A DNA stretch of 17,484 nt. Source: an uncultured Clostridia bacterium (GTDB lineage: Bacteria; Bacillota; Clostridia; Oscillospirales; Oscillospiraceae). The notes beneath the pieces were generated by a model. That model was not told the origin of the DNA. It was given only the letters and a program-made list of their open reading frames with translations, and searched no databases. Location of the stretch: contig CAMWTG010000017.1 in the NCBI GenBank assembly GCA_947177115.1, positions 1 to 17,484 of the forward strand, read 5' to 3'. This document shows positions 7,048 through 13,679 of this stretch, piece after piece. The position numbers and the translations under genes are program-made. Every line of letters starts with the position of its first letter. The first letter of the stretch is position 1.

Positions 7048-7809
7048 TTATATAGTGTCCGCGTTCTCCCTGCGGATGATATCCGGGATTTCCTCCAGCC
7101 TATCGATCAGATAGTCGGGCTTCAGGCCGGAATGTTCCAGGCCCTTATCCCGCTTGGCCGCGCCGGGGTTCCGGATCTGGATCATCAGCCGCCATCCGGC
7201 GTTCCGGGTCCCCAGCACATCCCGGGACAGCGTGTCGCCCACATAGGCCAGCTCCCCGGGAGCCAGGCCCAGCTCCCGTTCCGCCACACGGAAAATATCC
7301 GCAGACGGCTTCCGGATGCCCGTGGCGCTGGAGAGGACGATGCAGTCCATATAGTCCCGCACCCCGTATTCCACCAGGAAGTGTGGGGCCACCGACAGGG
7401 AGATGATATTGCTGATGAGCCCCAGCCGCATCCCCTGGGCCCGCAGGGCATCCAGCGTTTCCTTGATGCGGGGCCTGCGGATCACCTTCACACGCTCGTA
7501 GTCGTAGAGGAAACTCAGCTCCTCCGCGTAGGGCTCCAGCCGTTCCCGGCCGATCTTCCAGTCCCGCAGGTACCAGTCGTTCCAGATCTCCGCCGGCGGA
7601 AACTCCCTCAGCTCCTTTTCGGAGTGGTGCTTGTAGTCCTCGCTGTTTTCATGCAGCTTCCGCGCCAGCTCCTCCGGCTCCGTGTGCAGCTCTATCCCAT
7701 AGTCCGCCAGCCGCTCCAGCAGCCGCCGGGCGAACCACACGTCCCGGCCCTCCGTCTATCTGGCGGTATGCAGCGTGCCGCCCAGATCAAACAGGACGCC
7801 TCGGATCAT
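7048..7809 (-). pseudogene. HAD-superfamily paralogue 4 with in-frame amber codon (first gene of the cluster)
   Basis: From an ATG at 7809, nine bases after a strong GGAGGTG ribosome site, the frame reads a normal HAD start, MIRGVLFDLGGTLHTAR, and then a TAG at codon 18 (7756-7758). The same frame stays open for 235 more codons that encode the rest of the protein: cap, GLISN motif II, IRKPS motif III, GDTLSRD motif IV and a PDYLI C-terminus. The stop cuts the nucleophile Asp8 from the rest. Directly after it a GGAGGG sequence lies seven bases before a GTG at 7740, which could restart translation and give a 230-residue protein without motif I. It may be a nonsense mutation, a base-call error, or a real two-part gene. 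As in the paralogues, Gly10 replaces the second motif I aspartate. Confidence 0.75.
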
Positions 7810-7847
7810 GCTTCTTTCACCTCCGCGTAGTCCGCTACCCGAAATTC

Positions 7848-7855
7848 AAACGTTT
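7848..7855. promoter_or_regulatory. Candidate LacI-family operator
   Basis: AAACGTTT is a perfect eight-base palindrome with a central CG, the core typical of LacI/PurR/CcpA-type operators. It lies about 15-22 bases downstream of the predicted start point of the HAD operon, where a bound repressor would block transcription. The right half extends to CGTTTCCGTT, which recurs at 7992-8001. ACGGAAA is also found on the plus strand at 8171-8177, at the predicted start of the regulator's own transcript. The nearest candidate ligand is the divergent LacI-type protein. Confidence 0.5.
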
Positions 7856-7876
7856 CCGTTCTTTTTGGATGATTGA

Positions 7877-7905
7877 ATTGTACCGCATTTCCGGCGATTT
7901 GTCAA
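7877..7905 (-). promoter_or_regulatory. SigA-type promoter of the HAD operon
   Basis: On the minus strand a perfect -35 TTGACA (7900-7905) and a -10 TACAAT (7877-7882) are separated by 17 bases. Transcription would start near 7870, about 60 bases before the first HAD ATG. This is one of the two best promoter matches in the window. Confidence 0.75.
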
Positions 7906-8135
7906 CAGTGTTTCTTTTTTCACCGTCTTCAAACCGCCGGGATCTTCTCCAAAAACCAGTGGTTTCTATATATTCCCGGCAAATTCTTGATCGTTTCCGT
8001 TGGTTTTTTCGGTAATGTCCCACTTTGCGGCTGCAATTTGTTTGCTTTTTTGGCAAGATTCGTCTTTTTGACGAATGCAGAGGGCAAGAAACTGTGCAGA
8101 AGTACAGAAAATGAAAATAATATCTCAATTTACCC

Positions 8136-8164
8136 TTGCAATTCTATGCGGCAGGCTTTACAAT
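8136..8164 (+). promoter_or_regulatory. Promoter of the LacI-family gene
   Basis: TTGCAA (8136-8141) and TACAAT (8159-8164) are 17 bases apart, with a predicted start near 8171 and an untranslated leader of about 40 bases. An ACGGAAA half-site at 8171-8177 coincides with the predicted start, which would fit autoregulation. Confidence 0.6.
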
Positions 8165-8212
8165 AAATTTACGGAAAAAGATGCGGAATATTTTCGTAAC
8201 GGAGGGCATCGT

Positions 8213-9217
8213 ATGAAGAACGTGACCATCAAAGATGTCGCAAAAGCCGCCGGCGTATCCTACTCCACCGTTTCCCGCGCCCTCTCCGGCAGCCCGGAGA
8301 TCAGCGTGGATACCCGCGAGCGCATCCTCCAGGTGTGCAAGGAGATGAACTACACCGCCAATACGGTGGCCCGGGCCATGGTGATGAAGAGCACCAAGCT
8401 GCTGGGCCTGATCCTGACGGGGGTGAACAACCCCTTTATGTCGGACCTGGCTTATCACATCGACCGTCAGGCCCGGGCCAGAGGCTACAACATTATATTG
8501 TGCAATTCCTCCCGGGACCTGGAGCAGGAGAAGGAGCTGTTCGAGCTGATGATCGGGCGGCAGGTGGACGGCATCATCCTGGTCCCCTCCGGCCCGGAGA
8601 GCTACGAGAAGCTACGCCCCTACCTCGCCCGCCTCCCCACGGTATTTGTGGGAGAGAATCTGCGGGAGGTGCCGGAGAGCTATGTTTCCGTGGATAACTA
8701 CCGGGGCGCTTACATGGGGGTGGAATACCTCCACCGTCTGGGCCACCGGGACATCCTCTACTTTGGCCGCCGCCGGGGCAGCACCACCCACCAGCTCCGC
8801 TCCGATGGTTACGCCGCCGCCTGTCAGGACCTGGGCCTGACGCCCCAGTACTGCAACAATACGTTTCCGCTGACGTCCATCAAGTACGGCTATCAGCTGG
8901 CAAAGCAGCTGTTTGCCCAGGAGCGGCATTTCAGCGCCATATTTGCCGCCACGGATACCAATGCGCTGGGCGTCATCCAGGCGGCGGAGGAGAGCGGCAT
9001 CCGGATCCCGGAGGACGTTTCGCTGCTGGGCTTTGACAACATCCGCTACAGCAGCCTCCCCCGGATCAACCTGACCACCATCGAGCAGCCGATGAAAATG
9101 CTGGCATCCGTGGCGGTGGACAGCCTGCTGGATAAGATCCAGAGCGAACTGGCCGGGTATACCCATCGGATCCTTACACCTACGCTGATCGAGAGATCCT
9201 CCTGCCGGAAACTATAG
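8213..9217 (+). CDS. LacI-family transcriptional regulator
   Basis: A 334-residue regulator of standard length. Residues 4-25 form the LacI helix-turn-helix (TIKDVAKAAGVSYSTVSRAL), followed by the hinge region (NYTANTVARAMV) that places the minor-groove helix. From about residue 60 (LLGLILTGVNNPF) a periplasmic-binding-protein-like sensor domain runs to the end, with the conserved DVSLLGFDNIRYSS near the C-terminus. The effector cannot be read from sequence; a sugar or sugar phosphate is usual. The ATG at 8213 has a GGAGG ribosome site seven bases upstream. The gene is divergent to the HAD-phosphoglycerate mutase cluster and shares a 400-base intergenic region with it. It is therefore the likely local regulator, with candidate sites containing CGTTTCCGTT. 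Confidence 0.93.
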   Translation: MKNVTIKDVAKAAGVSYSTVSRALSGSPEISVDTRERILQVCKEMNYTANTVARAMVMKSTKLLGLILTGVNNPFMSDLAYHIDRQARARGYNIILCNSSRDLEQEKELFELMIGRQVDGIILVPSGPESYEKLRPYLARLPTVFVGENLREVPESYVSVDNYRGAYMGVEYLHRLGHRDILYFGRRRGSTTHQLRSDGYAAACQDLGLTPQYCNNTFPLTSIKYGYQLAKQLFAQERHFSAIFAATDTNALGVIQAAEESGIRIPEDVSLLGFDNIRYSSLPRINLTTIEQPMKMLASVAVDSLLDKIQSELAGYTHRILTPTLIERSSCRKL

Positions 9218-9232
9218 CAATCTTCAAAATGA

Positions 9233-9262
9233 GGCAGAGGGGCGGGTATCCGTCCCTCTGCC
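9233..9262 (+). terminator. Hairpin after the LacI-family gene
   Basis: A perfect nine-bp stem (GGCAGAGGG at 9233-9241, CCCTCTGCC at 9254-9262) with a 12-base loop lies 16 bases after the stop codon. No U tract follows, so it is a weak candidate for an intrinsic terminator. Confidence 0.5.
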
Positions 9263-9710
9263 GGTACATACTGTCTGACCGCGCGGGCGGATCTTGAATT
9301 ATGATGATTGCTGCAAATTTGCAGCAGAGGATATTGGGTATGAATTTTACAATTTTCCGGCTATATTAACCCGTCAGGAAAGCCCGCAGAGCTTTTTGAC
9401 AGACTGAGGGGAATTCCCCCCATTTCTTTCGTAGTGTTCGCCGCTATATACTGGGGTTCCGGTTTTTTAATTGGGTGGAGAGAGTTTAATGTTTATGTCC
9501 AAGCGATTGAATTTCCTGCCGCTGTTATTGGTGCTGGATGTGATTGGATAGGCAGCAACAAACGATAGACAGCTCGTCTGCATCTTCCCAGCGAAGCGAA
9601 AACCAAATACCTTCACCTTTGACCGTTTACCTGACACAACAGGCAGACGGTCTTTGCTTTGGTGAAAAAGAATTTTCTCCTAAACGCTGCGCAAACTGCC
9701 TCACGGGAAA
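9263..9710. other. Intergenic stretch with palindromes, no convincing gene
   Basis: About 450 bases between the lacI hairpin and the GNAT gene. It holds an 18-bp perfect palindrome (9309-9326), a 12-bp palindrome GGGGAATTCCCC (9408-9419), and between them a hairpin in which GTCAGGAAAGC near 9373 pairs with GCTTTTTGAC ending at 9400. A 20-codon frame (9489-9551), preceded by GGAGAGAG, encodes a short hydrophobic peptide starting MFMSKRLNF; it could be a remnant or chance. A 63-codon frame from 9544 looks non-coding in composition. This could be decayed sequence or a regulatory or RNA-structured region. Confidence 0.45.
9309..9326. repeat. 18-bp perfect palindrome
   Basis: TGCTGCAAATTTGCAGCA reads the same on both strands. 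It lies in a gene-free stretch about 90 bases past the LacI-family gene. It could be a dimeric regulator site; no gene start is close enough to name a target. Confidence 0.6.
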
Positions 9711-10094
9711 TCATCTCTTCTTCCTGATCGTGTAGGATTGCAGTCCCTTCTGGCATCCATTCTTTTCGTAAAACGCTTCCACGCCCGGCTGTGCGCCAAA
9801 ATACAGCGTAGTGGGTGTGTTTTCCTCAGCCAGCCGGAGCAGGCTGCTGCCGATCCCCTGTTTCTGATAGGCAGGGAGGACAAGTAATTCTGTAATGGTG
9901 CCGAAATAGTATCCATCGGTCAATATCCGCAGACATCCTGCAAGCACATTGCCGTCATAAGCGGTGATATTCAGCGTTTTTGACAGTGCGGCCCGGGTCT
10001 TGCCAGGATCATAGTCTCCCGGCCAGATCTGGTTGACAAACGCGAGAAATGCAGCAGCATTCAGTTCCCGGTCGTTTACTTTATATTCTATCAT
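9711..10094 (-). CDS. GNAT-family N-acetyltransferase
   Basis: A 127-residue single-domain GNAT. The acetyl-CoA binding loop of motif A is visible as LLVLPAYQKQGIGSSLL at 70-86 (Q/R-x-x-G-x-G type), preceded by the usual beta strand (FGTITEL) and followed by the motif B segment with Tyr109 in GVEAFYEKNGCQ. The acceptor is unknown; most small stand-alone proteins of this type acetylate small amines or protein N-termini. The start at 10094 is chosen because a GGAGG ribosome site lies just upstream; the open frame continues for 35 more codons that cover the promoter and have no GNAT similarity. It is transcribed away from spoVAD, with a promoter at 10130-10158. Confidence 0.85.
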   Translation of the reverse strand: MIEYKVNDRELNAAAFLAFVNQIWPGDYDPGKTRAALSKTLNITAYDGNVLAGCLRILTDGYYFGTITELLVLPAYQKQGIGSSLLRLAEENTPTTLYFGAQPGVEAFYEKNGCQKGLQSYTIRKKR

Positions 10095-10129
10095 CCGTAT
10101 ACCTCCATGGCCTTTGGCTTGATGCTGAG

Positions 10130-10158
10130 ATTTTAGCACAGGCGCCTGTTTGACGCAA
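10130..10158 (-). promoter_or_regulatory. Promoter of the GNAT gene with palindromic spacer
   Basis: On the minus strand TTGCGT (10153-10158) and TAAAAT (10130-10135) are 17 bases apart. The spacer contains a perfect 12-bp palindrome, ACAGGCGCCTGT (10138-10149), a plausible repressor site. Confidence 0.5.
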
Positions 10159-10273
10159 GCCGGAGACGTTTTATAGCCGGATTTTCCTCCGCCATTCATA
10201 TTCCGGAAAAAAACGCGCAGACTACCACTACAGACCGGGCGGCGCCCGGGATTTCAGTTTCGGAGGCGAGACC

Positions 10274-11281
10274 ATGCAGAAACGATTGGGGCGGCAGACC
10301 GTTGCCCTGGAACAACCTCCCGTAATTCTCTCCCATGCCGCCGTTGGCGGCAAGCAGGAAGGAGAAGGGCCGCTGGCCGGCTACTTCGACCATTTATGTG
10401 AGGACAGCTTTTTCGGGGAAAAAACCTGGGAAAAGGCGGAGAGCGCCATGCAGAAGCTGGCGCTGGGCAAGGCACTGGAGAAAGCAACGCTGTCCCCGGG
10501 GGATCTGGACTATATTTTTGCCGGGGATCTGCTGAACCAGTGTATCGGAACATCCTTCGGCCTGCGGGATTTCGGGATACCCTTCTATGGCCTGTACGGA
10601 GCCTGTTCCACCATGGGAGAGTCGATGGCGCTTGCGTCTCTGGTGATTGCCGGAGGCTTCGCCCGGAAGGCGGGGGCCATGACCTCCAGCCACTTCTGTA
10701 CCGCGGAGCGGCAGTACCGTATGCCGGTACCCTACGGCAACCAGAGAACCCCCACCGCCCAGTGGACCGCTACGGCGTCCGGGTGCGTGATCCTGGGCGC
10801 GGAGGGCGAGGGGCCCAAGATTACCGCCGTCACCTGCGGCAAGATCGTGGACAAGGGCATCTGCGATGCCAACAACATGGGCGCGGCCATGGCCCCGGCG
10901 GCGTATGACACCCTCTCCACCCACTTTCAAGCCACGGGCACCAAACCAACGGACTATGACCTGGTGCTCACCGGCGACCTGGGCGTACTGGGGCATCAGA
11001 TCGTGACGGAGTTCTTCCAACAGGACGGTGTGGATATGAGCGGGAACTACAAAGACTGCGGTATGCTGCTCTATGACATCCAGAAGCAGGACATGCACGC
11101 AGGAGCCAGTGGCTGCGGATGCTCGGCATCGGTGCTGTGCGGATATCTGCTGCGGCAGATGGAGGAAAACCACCTGCATAAGATCCTTTTCGCCCCCACC
11201 GGGGCCCTGCTGTCCCCCACGTCCAGCTTCCAGGGAGAGAGCATCCCATCGGTCTGCCATGCGCTGACCATAGAAAAGTGA
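10274..11281 (+). CDS. spoVAD: Stage V sporulation protein AD
   Basis: A 335-residue thiolase-fold protein that binds dipicolinic acid and takes part in loading Ca-DPA into the forespore. It matches SpoVAD over its whole length: DYIFAGDLLNQ near residue 78, the GACSTMGES segment near 112, SSHFCTAERQYR near 138, GAAMAPAAYDT near 202, LTGDLGVLG near 232, the SGCGCSASV motif near 278, and FAPTGALLSPT. A GGAGG ribosome site precedes the ATG. In B. subtilis and most Clostridia spoVAC lies directly upstream, but here a divergent GNAT gene does and no spoVAC is seen. No clear SigG promoter could be picked by eye in the 75-base stretch upstream. spoVAE follows 130 bases downstream. Confidence 0.96.
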   Translation: MQKRLGRQTVALEQPPVILSHAAVGGKQEGEGPLAGYFDHLCEDSFFGEKTWEKAESAMQKLALGKALEKATLSPGDLDYIFAGDLLNQCIGTSFGLRDFGIPFYGLYGACSTMGESMALASLVIAGGFARKAGAMTSSHFCTAERQYRMPVPYGNQRTPTAQWTATASGCVILGAEGEGPKITAVTCGKIVDKGICDANNMGAAMAPAAYDTLSTHFQATGTKPTDYDLVLTGDLGVLGHQIVTEFFQQDGVDMSGNYKDCGMLLYDIQKQDMHAGASGCGCSASVLCGYLLRQMEENHLHKILFAPTGALLSPTSSFQGESIPSVCHALTIEK

Positions 11282-11284
11282 TAA

Positions 11285-11381
11285 GCGAAACGCAGTTTCG
11301 CGGCAAAAGTTCTTTTTGATACTTTTTCTTTCTTCGTCTGCTAGTACCCGCTTCGCGTGCACTGCACGTAAGAAAAAGTAT
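11285..11381. repeat. Inverted-repeat element between spoVAD and spoVAE
   Basis: Two nested structures fill the gap. GCGAAAC/GTTTCGC form a seven-bp stem with a three-base loop at 11285-11301. A perfect 12-bp inverted repeat follows, ATACTTTTTCTT (11319-11330) with AAGAAAAAGTAT (11370-11381), enclosing 39 bases that contain a smaller CGTGCA/TGCACG dyad. AT-rich arms and a GC-rich core suggest a small non-autonomous repeat or an RNA hairpin in the operon. The stem is not followed by a T run on the plus strand. Confidence 0.6.
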
Positions 11382-11411
11382 GTATACTCAATTAAGGAGG
11401 AGGAACCATGT

Positions 11412-11768
11412 ATGCAGTATTTGAACGCGTTCCTGTGCGGCGGCATCCTATGTGCCATCGGACAGATTTTCATCGACAAAACCCAACTGACCCCTGCCCG
11501 TATTCTGACGGGGTATGTGGTGATCGGCGTGTTTTTGGAGGCCATCGGTGTGTACGGTCCCATTGCGGACTGGGGCGGTGCGGGCGCAACGGTGCCTCTG
11601 ACGGGTTTTGGCTCTAATCTGGCCAAGGGCGTGGCGAAGGCCGTAGGCGAGAAGGGCTGGCTGGGCGTGATGACCGGAGGGCTCACCGCCACGGCGGGCG
11701 GTATCGCGGCGGCGGTGCTGTTTTCCTTCCTGGCCGCGCTGGTGTTCAAGCCCGGAGAGAAGCGATAA
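11412..11768 (+). CDS. spoVAE: Stage V sporulation protein AE
   Basis: A 118-residue, very hydrophobic protein with about four membrane segments, matching SpoVAE (the AEb-type membrane subunit of the SpoVA channel). The N-terminus MQYLNAFLCGGILCAIGQIF and the PLTGFGSNLAKG motif in the middle are family hallmarks. It works with SpoVAC and SpoVAD in moving Ca-DPA into the forespore and out at germination. The start at 11412 is used because the family similarity begins there; another ATG four bases upstream is nearer to the AAGGAGGAGG ribosome site but opens a different, unrelated frame. A bidirectional terminator follows the stop codon. Confidence 0.95.
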   Translation: MQYLNAFLCGGILCAIGQIFIDKTQLTPARILTGYVVIGVFLEAIGVYGPIADWGGAGATVPLTGFGSNLAKGVAKAVGEKGWLGVMTGGLTATAGGIAAAVLFSFLAALVFKPGEKR

Positions 11769-11770
11769 AA

Positions 11771-11792
11771 GGAGCGGGCATTTGCCCGCTCC
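11771..11792. terminator. Bidirectional terminator between spoVAE and the reductase gene
   Basis: GGAGCGGGC (11771-11779) pairs perfectly with GCCCGCTCC (11784-11792) around an ATTT loop. It lies two bases after the spoVAE stop. On the minus strand the stem is followed by TTTT, so it also ends the convergent reductase gene. Confidence 0.8.
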
Positions 11793-11809
11793 CTTGCTGT
11801 TATCAGCCG

Positions 11810-12322
11810 TTAGGCTCTGCTGTAGGACAGCTCCGCAAACGGGCCGTATTGCCGTACACCGTCCAGCCGGAACCGCCTTAACGCTTCTTTCTGTGTAAAG
11901 AGAGGTATCCCATCGCCCAGCAGCACAGGCGCGATCTGTACGATCAGATGATCCACCATATTTTCCTCCAAAAGAGGCGCAAGGATGGTGTTTCCGCCAA
12001 CGATCCAGATGTTTTTCGTGCTGTCAAACCGTTTGACAAATTCTATGACATCCCCGCTGACAAAGTGAAATCCTTCCTGTGGAGGATGGTCCCTATGGGT
12101 AAAGACATAGTTCTGTGTGGTAGGGTAGACCTCCCCGGGATGTTCCAGACGCTCGATTTCCCGGAAGGTCCTTCTGCCCATGACGGTGATGTCCATGCGG
12201 CTATAAAATTCCTCGTAGCCCGTGTCCTCTGTCGTGCCGCACTGATGCAGCCAGTCCAGGCCGTGGCGCTTGTCTGCCAGATAGCCGTCCAGCGTGATGC
12301 AGCCATAGAAAAATATACCCAT
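11810..12322 (-). CDS. RibD_C/dihydrofolate reductase-like protein
   Basis: A 170-residue protein of the RibD C-terminal / DHFR-like fold. The N-terminal strand and substrate loop GCITLDGYLA are at 7-16, the VMGRRTFREI segment near 48 matches the MGR.T helix of the family, and IWIVGGNTILAPLL near 105 is the glycine-rich NADPH-binding turn. These stand-alone proteins (YyaP/YwjB-like) are probably NADPH-dependent reductases of unknown substrate, and true folate reductase activity should not be assumed. GGAGG lies upstream of the ATG. Its own promoter is at 12368-12396, so it need not depend on the kinase gene 84 bases upstream. Confidence 0.85.
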   Translation of the reverse strand: MGIFFYGCITLDGYLADKRHGLDWLHQCGTTEDTGYEEFYSRMDITVMGRRTFREIERLEHPGEVYPTTQNYVFTHRDHPPQEGFHFVSGDVIEFVKRFDSTKNIWIVGGNTILAPLLEENMVDHLIVQIAPVLLGDGIPLFTQKEALRRFRLDGVRQYGPFAELSYSRA

Positions 12323-12367
12323 GATGTGCCTCCATTTCCTCCGGCGGTATTCGATGGTTGTGCGGTC

Positions 12368-12396
12368 ATTATACCATGCAGGACATCCGGCCGCAA
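12368..12396 (-). promoter_or_regulatory. Promoter of the RibD_C/DHFR-like gene
   Basis: TTGCGG (12391-12396) and a perfect TATAAT (12368-12373) are 17 bases apart on the minus strand, between the kinase stop codon and the reductase start. Confidence 0.7.
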
Positions 12397-12406
12397 GAGG
12401 CTTCCG

Positions 12407-13579
12407 CTATCGGACGGCGTCCAATATCCTACGCTCCCGGTCCCGGACAAATTTGAATAATTTGCAGGCGTCCTCCGCGCAGCGAATATCTTGTACGCTG
12501 TCAAAGTAAGCGGCACAGAGCAGCTCGATGCATTCCATCACACAGGGTGCAGCGGCTCTCTCCGCCGGGGACAGTTCCAGCCTGGAGGCATACCCGGCAA
12601 AGACATCCCCCGCAAAAGAAAACCACTGCTCCTCCGTGATCCCCAATTTCTCCTCTTCCGACAACAATCCGAGCAGGAAGTAGCACAGATCAAAAATGCG
12701 TATATTCTTCTGGCTCAGGTCAAAATCAATATAGCCGGAAAATTTTCCGTCCGCAAAAAGGAAATTACCGAAGTGGACGTCCCTGTGGATCGGCTGTACC
12801 GGGAGTTCGCCGTATACCGCCGCCAGTCCGGATACAGCGGCATCAAACTCCTCCCTGGACACGTATTGCCAGCCACTACCTTCCATCCTCTGTCTGACCC
12901 AGCCGTTCATCTCGTCCAAGAGGCTGTTGTGCCAGAAGGCAATATGACTTTCGCACTTTTGGAAAGCGATATGGAGACGGGCGATGATCTCCCCCATCAT
13001 GTCCGCGATACCCCCGATATCTTGAAACTCCTTCAGACTGCCGCCGGGCAGCTTCTCAGACAGAAAATAGAATGCGCCGTCTTCCGCCGCATATTGCCGG
13101 CCATCGTCTGCGGGCACGATTTTTCCGACCGGGATCTGCATCCCGCCCAGTACTTCCACAATTTTCAGATTCCGCTCCAGCATGTCCGAATCCTGATAGA
13201 CCTTCAGTACACGATCCCCGCCCACTTGCCAAACAGTGTCGTATATTTGCCGTACGTCCGCATCCTGTAAACCCCAATGGAAGAGAATTTGTGAAATTTT
13301 ACCGGCCATAGCCATATAAGCCCTCCTTTGCTTAAGTACGATCCTCCGTATGCTTGATTCAGACAGGCTGTACTTTTCAGCCAGCCGCCGGCTGCGCATT
13401 CCCGCCAGATGCTTGGAGTAAATGCGTGCATCCCGTTTTTCCAATTCCATCCTATAGCCGGTGACGGATATGGCGGATCTGCCCTTGGCCGGGATATACA
13501 GGTATTCTCCCTGCACATATTGCTGTATTGCCCGGACCAGCTCCTTGGGCAGTATATGATCTGCATTTTGATATCTCAT
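12407..13579 (-). CDS. Fusion of CD3324-family helix-turn-helix protein and APH-family kinase
   Basis: A 390-residue protein in two parts. Residues 1-86 look like a complete CD3324-family (Mor-like) DNA-binding protein: MRYQNADHILPKELV, QQYVQGEYLYIP, and a C-terminal helix-turn-helix RLAEKYSLSESSIRRIV at 65-81. Residues 89-390 form an aminoglycoside/choline-kinase-like phosphotransferase, with the ATP-binding strand and Lys126 (RVLKVYQD), the catalytic HRDVHFGN loop at 265-272 (Asp267, Asn272), and the metal-binding IDFD at 284-287. No stop separates the parts. At the junction an AAAGGAGG sequence lies six to seven bases before an in-frame ATG at 13315, so a separate 302-residue kinase could also be made. 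The substrate is unknown. It is divergent to the copper operon. Confidence 0.85.
   Translation of the reverse strand: MRYQNADHILPKELVRAIQQYVQGEYLYIPAKGRSAISVTGYRMELEKRDARIYSKHLAGMRSRRLAEKYSLSESSIRRIVLKQRRAYMAMAGKISQILFHWGLQDADVRQIYDTVWQVGGDRVLKVYQDSDMLERNLKIVEVLGGMQIPVGKIVPADDGRQYAAEDGAFYFLSEKLPGGSLKEFQDIGGIADMMGEIIARLHIAFQKCESHIAFWHNSLLDEMNGWVRQRMEGSGWQYVSREEFDAAVSGLAAVYGELPVQPIHRDVHFGNFLFADGKFSGYIDFDLSQKNIRIFDLCYFLLGLLSEEEKLGITEEQWFSFAGDVFAGYASRLELSPAERAAAPCVMECIELLCAAYFDSVQDIRCAEDACKLFKFVRDRERRILDAVR
13313..13329 (-). promoter_or_regulatory. Internal ribosome binding site at the HTH-kinase junction
   Basis: AAAGGAGG (13322-13329) is correctly spaced before ATG (13313-13315) inside the long frame. 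Initiation here would give the kinase domain alone, starting MAMAGKISQ, as expected for a normal APH-family protein. Confidence 0.55.
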
Positions 13580-13679
13580 AATGTCAACTCCTGTCTGTAC
13601 CCGAGGTCATTCTACCACAGATTTGAGACCTGTTTCCGTCTGTCTTTCGTTCTGTAAAAAGACAAGCGGCAAAAAAGCC

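Noticed and set aside
7756..7758. Pyrrolysine or other recoding at the HAD amber codon
   Set aside because: No recoding machinery is visible in the window and HAD proteins are not known to use pyrrolysine. Mutation or sequencing error is simpler, so this is kept only as an item to check.
7835..8166. 97-codon frames on both strands in the divergent HAD/lacI region
   Set aside because: They cover the predicted promoters and operators, have poor composition and no ribosome sites.
9489..9551. 20-codon hydrophobic frame with GGAGAGAG upstream
   Set aside because: It could be a small peptide, but nothing beyond one ribosome-site match supports it, so it is only mentioned under the intergenic entry.
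9544..9735. 63-codon frame before the GNAT gene
   Set aside because: No ribosome site, random composition, and it runs into the end of the GNAT gene on the other strand.
11408..11617. 69-codon frame starting four bases before spoVAE
   Set aside because: It is a shifted reading of spoVAE. SpoVAE similarity is in the other frame and runs to the end.
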